Positions 5,977 through 7,189 of a stretch of DNA of 7,189 nt are shown piece by piece. How positions within the stretch are numbered: the stretch's first letter is position 1; each line of letters starts with the position of its first letter. The position numbers and the translations under genes are program-made. A model generated the notes under the pieces. It searched no databases, was not told where the DNA came from, and saw nothing but the letters and a program-made list of their open reading frames with translations. The stretch comes from Chloroflexota bacterium (GTDB lineage Bacteria > Chloroflexota > Anaerolineae > Aggregatilineales > Phototrophicaceae), in contig JAADYY010000048.1 in assembly GCA_010092805.1 (NCBI GenBank), positions 1 through 7,189 on the forward strand. Reading direction: 5' to 3'.

Positions 5977-5989
5977 CGCGATTATCGCG
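5977..5989. repeat. 13-bp palindrome between the PBP and acidic-protein genes
   Basis: CGCGATTATCGCG is symmetric around its central base. A second GATTATC lies 15 bases to the left (5965-5971), the first copy within the palindrome being at 5980-5986. The arms are too close for a stable hairpin, so a protein-binding site is more likely than a terminator. It may also be chance. Confidence 0.25.
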
Positions 5990-5994
5990 CATGA

Positions 5995-7189
5995 TCAGGG
6001 CTGTGCGCGAGTCTCGGTGCGCGTCTGGGGTAGCTCGTGGGCCGCCACCGCAAACGGGATCGGCGTGCTGACCTGCGCGCTGCCATCGGTCAACGTTGCC
6101 TCGGCGATCAGCTCGTGCGCGCCGAGTTCGAGCGTCCACCACAGCGCCCAGGGGGCGGCTTCGACGGTGCCGAGCGGCTCGCCGTTGAGCAGGTAGGTGA
6201 CCGACGCGGTTTCCGGCGGCGTCCCGACGGTCAGGCGCACACGCTGCGCGCTGATGGGCAGCAGCGGCGAGATCTCGAAGATCGTGTACGGGTCGGGTTC
6301 GAGCAAGCGCACCCCGACATTTGCGTCCGGCACCTGGACCGGTGCGCCCGTCGGCGGTTGCGGCAGGTTGTTGCGGATGGCCCAGTCGCGGGCTTCCTGC
6401 GGCAGCACGGCGAACACCCGTTCCACGCGATCTTCGGGCGGGGTATCGTCGTCCGCCAGCGCCCCAGTGCGCCGATCCAGCGTGAAGCGCTGGTAGATGT
6501 TATCGACGCCACGCGGTTCGGTGCCGTCGATGAACCACTCCAGGCGGCGGCGCGGGCAATCGCGGGAGGGCAGCAGGCCGCTGAGCGCGCACACCTCGAT
6601 GCGGGTGAGACCCGGCGGTCGCTCAAAGCCGATCTCTGGCTGGCCGAGCAGCACCTCGCGCATGAACGCATTCCAGATCGGCCCGGCACCCGTCAGCCCG
6701 GTGACATCGACCATTGGCGTGTTGTCGGCGTTGCCCACCCACACCCCGCCAACGAGATTCGGCGTGTACCCAACGATCCAGTTGTCGCGGTAATCGGTGG
6801 TGGTGCCGGTTTTGGCCGCCGCTGGCCGCCCGATGTTGAGCGCGCTGTTACGGCCAAACGCGCGCAGTCGCGCCTCGTCGTCGCTGAGCATGTCGCTGAT
6901 CAGCCACGCCAGCCGCTCATCGATGATCTGGGTTGTCAGTGGGGCGGGCTGCCACTCGTGGAGCACGTCGCCCGCCCGCGTCTCGACGCGCAGCAGATAG
7001 ACGGGTTCGACACGGTGGCCGCCGTTGGCGAAGCTGCTGTAGGCCTGCACCAGATCGAGCAGGCGGACTTCGCCGCCGCCCAGCGTGATCGCCAGGTCGA
7101 GGTTGGGGTTGGTGGCGAGCGTGCCCAGCCCGGCGTCGGTGGTCAGTTGAATCAGCGGTTCCAGCCCGACGTGCTCCAGCGCGACGACC
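5995..7189 (-). CDS. Class A penicillin-binding protein, PBP1C-like, C-terminal part
   Basis: The reading frame is open to the right edge, so the 5' part of the gene (glycosyltransferase domain and the transpeptidase SxxK and SxN motifs) lies outside; 397 residues are visible. The visible part begins inside the transpeptidase domain: ITLGGGEVRLLDLVQAYSSF followed by ANGG is typical of class A PBPs. KTGTT (K at visible residue 126, 6811-6813) is the third active-site motif, followed by DYRDNWIVGYTPNLVGGVWV. Next comes a linker with two cysteines (VCALSGLLPSRDCPRRR), as in PBP1C relatives. The last about 90 residues (from about 302) resemble the BiPBP_C domain, with SPLLPISAQRVRLTV, a YLLNGEPLG strand pair and a GAHELIAEATLTDG end. 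The enzyme cross-links peptidoglycan outside the membrane. The acidic-protein gene follows 56 bases downstream. Confidence 0.9.
   Translation of the reverse strand, partial: VVALEHVGLEPLIQLTTDAGLGTLATNPNLDLAITLGGGEVRLLDLVQAYSSFANGGHRVEPVYLLRVETRAGDVLHEWQPAPLTTQIIDERLAWLISDMLSDDEARLRAFGRNSALNIGRPAAAKTGTTTDYRDNWIVGYTPNLVGGVWVGNADNTPMVDVTGLTGAGPIWNAFMREVLLGQPEIGFERPPGLTRIEVCALSGLLPSRDCPRRRLEWFIDGTEPRGVDNIYQRFTLDRRTGALADDDTPPEDRVERVFAVLPQEARDWAIRNNLPQPPTGAPVQVPDANVGVRLLEPDPYTIFEISPLLPISAQRVRLTVGTPPETASVTYLLNGEPLGTVEAAPWALWWTLELGAHELIAEATLTDGSAQVSTPIPFAVAAHELPQTRTETRAQP

Noticed and set aside
5939..6142. N-terminal extension of the acidic protein into the PBP gene
   Set aside because: The extension overlaps the well-supported PBP coding sequence in another frame, and the only good ribosome binding site sits before the ATG at 5938.

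Overview
The window is GC-rich, densely packed bacterial chromosome with no RNA genes, no CRISPR array and no recognisable mobile element. The mix of genes suggests Chloroflexota (Anaerolineae-like): an archaeal-type phosphoglycerate mutase in a bacterial setting, several exported beta-propeller proteins of the WD40 and TolB types, and a class A penicillin-binding protein with a PBP1C-type C-terminus. This taxonomic call is an inference from gene content.

Layout. Positions 1-139 hold no gene but contain a strong inverted repeat. A small exported protein of unknown function (140-649, +) meets a minus-strand operon tail to tail, with one base between the stop codons and a hairpin across both. 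That operon (2592 to 651, -) encodes an exported WD40 propeller and then, one base after its stop, a macro-domain-like protein whose ligand loops look degenerate. The control region 2593-2847 lies between this operon and the divergent plus-strand genes. It carries a cluster of TTGGGATAA repeats in both orientations close to the WD40 start. On the plus strand, apgM (2848-4062) is followed after 26 bases by a two-helix membrane protein (4089-4361).

The right part is read from the minus strand: the 3' part of a penicillin-binding protein gene (window end to 5995), a small acidic protein of unknown function (5938-5546), a decayed 3' remnant of a TolB-like propeller gene (5526-5340), and an intact TolB-like propeller gene (5306-4371). 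The last one converges on the membrane protein gene with 9 bases between them.

How the genes may work together. apgM is a glycolytic housekeeping gene. The penicillin-binding protein acts in peptidoglycan synthesis. The propeller proteins are probably extracytoplasmic binding or scaffold proteins. No complete defence or mobile system is visible. The points most worth following are the repeat cluster at 2601-2690, the degenerate macro-domain protein coupled to the WD40 gene, and the propeller-gene remnant.
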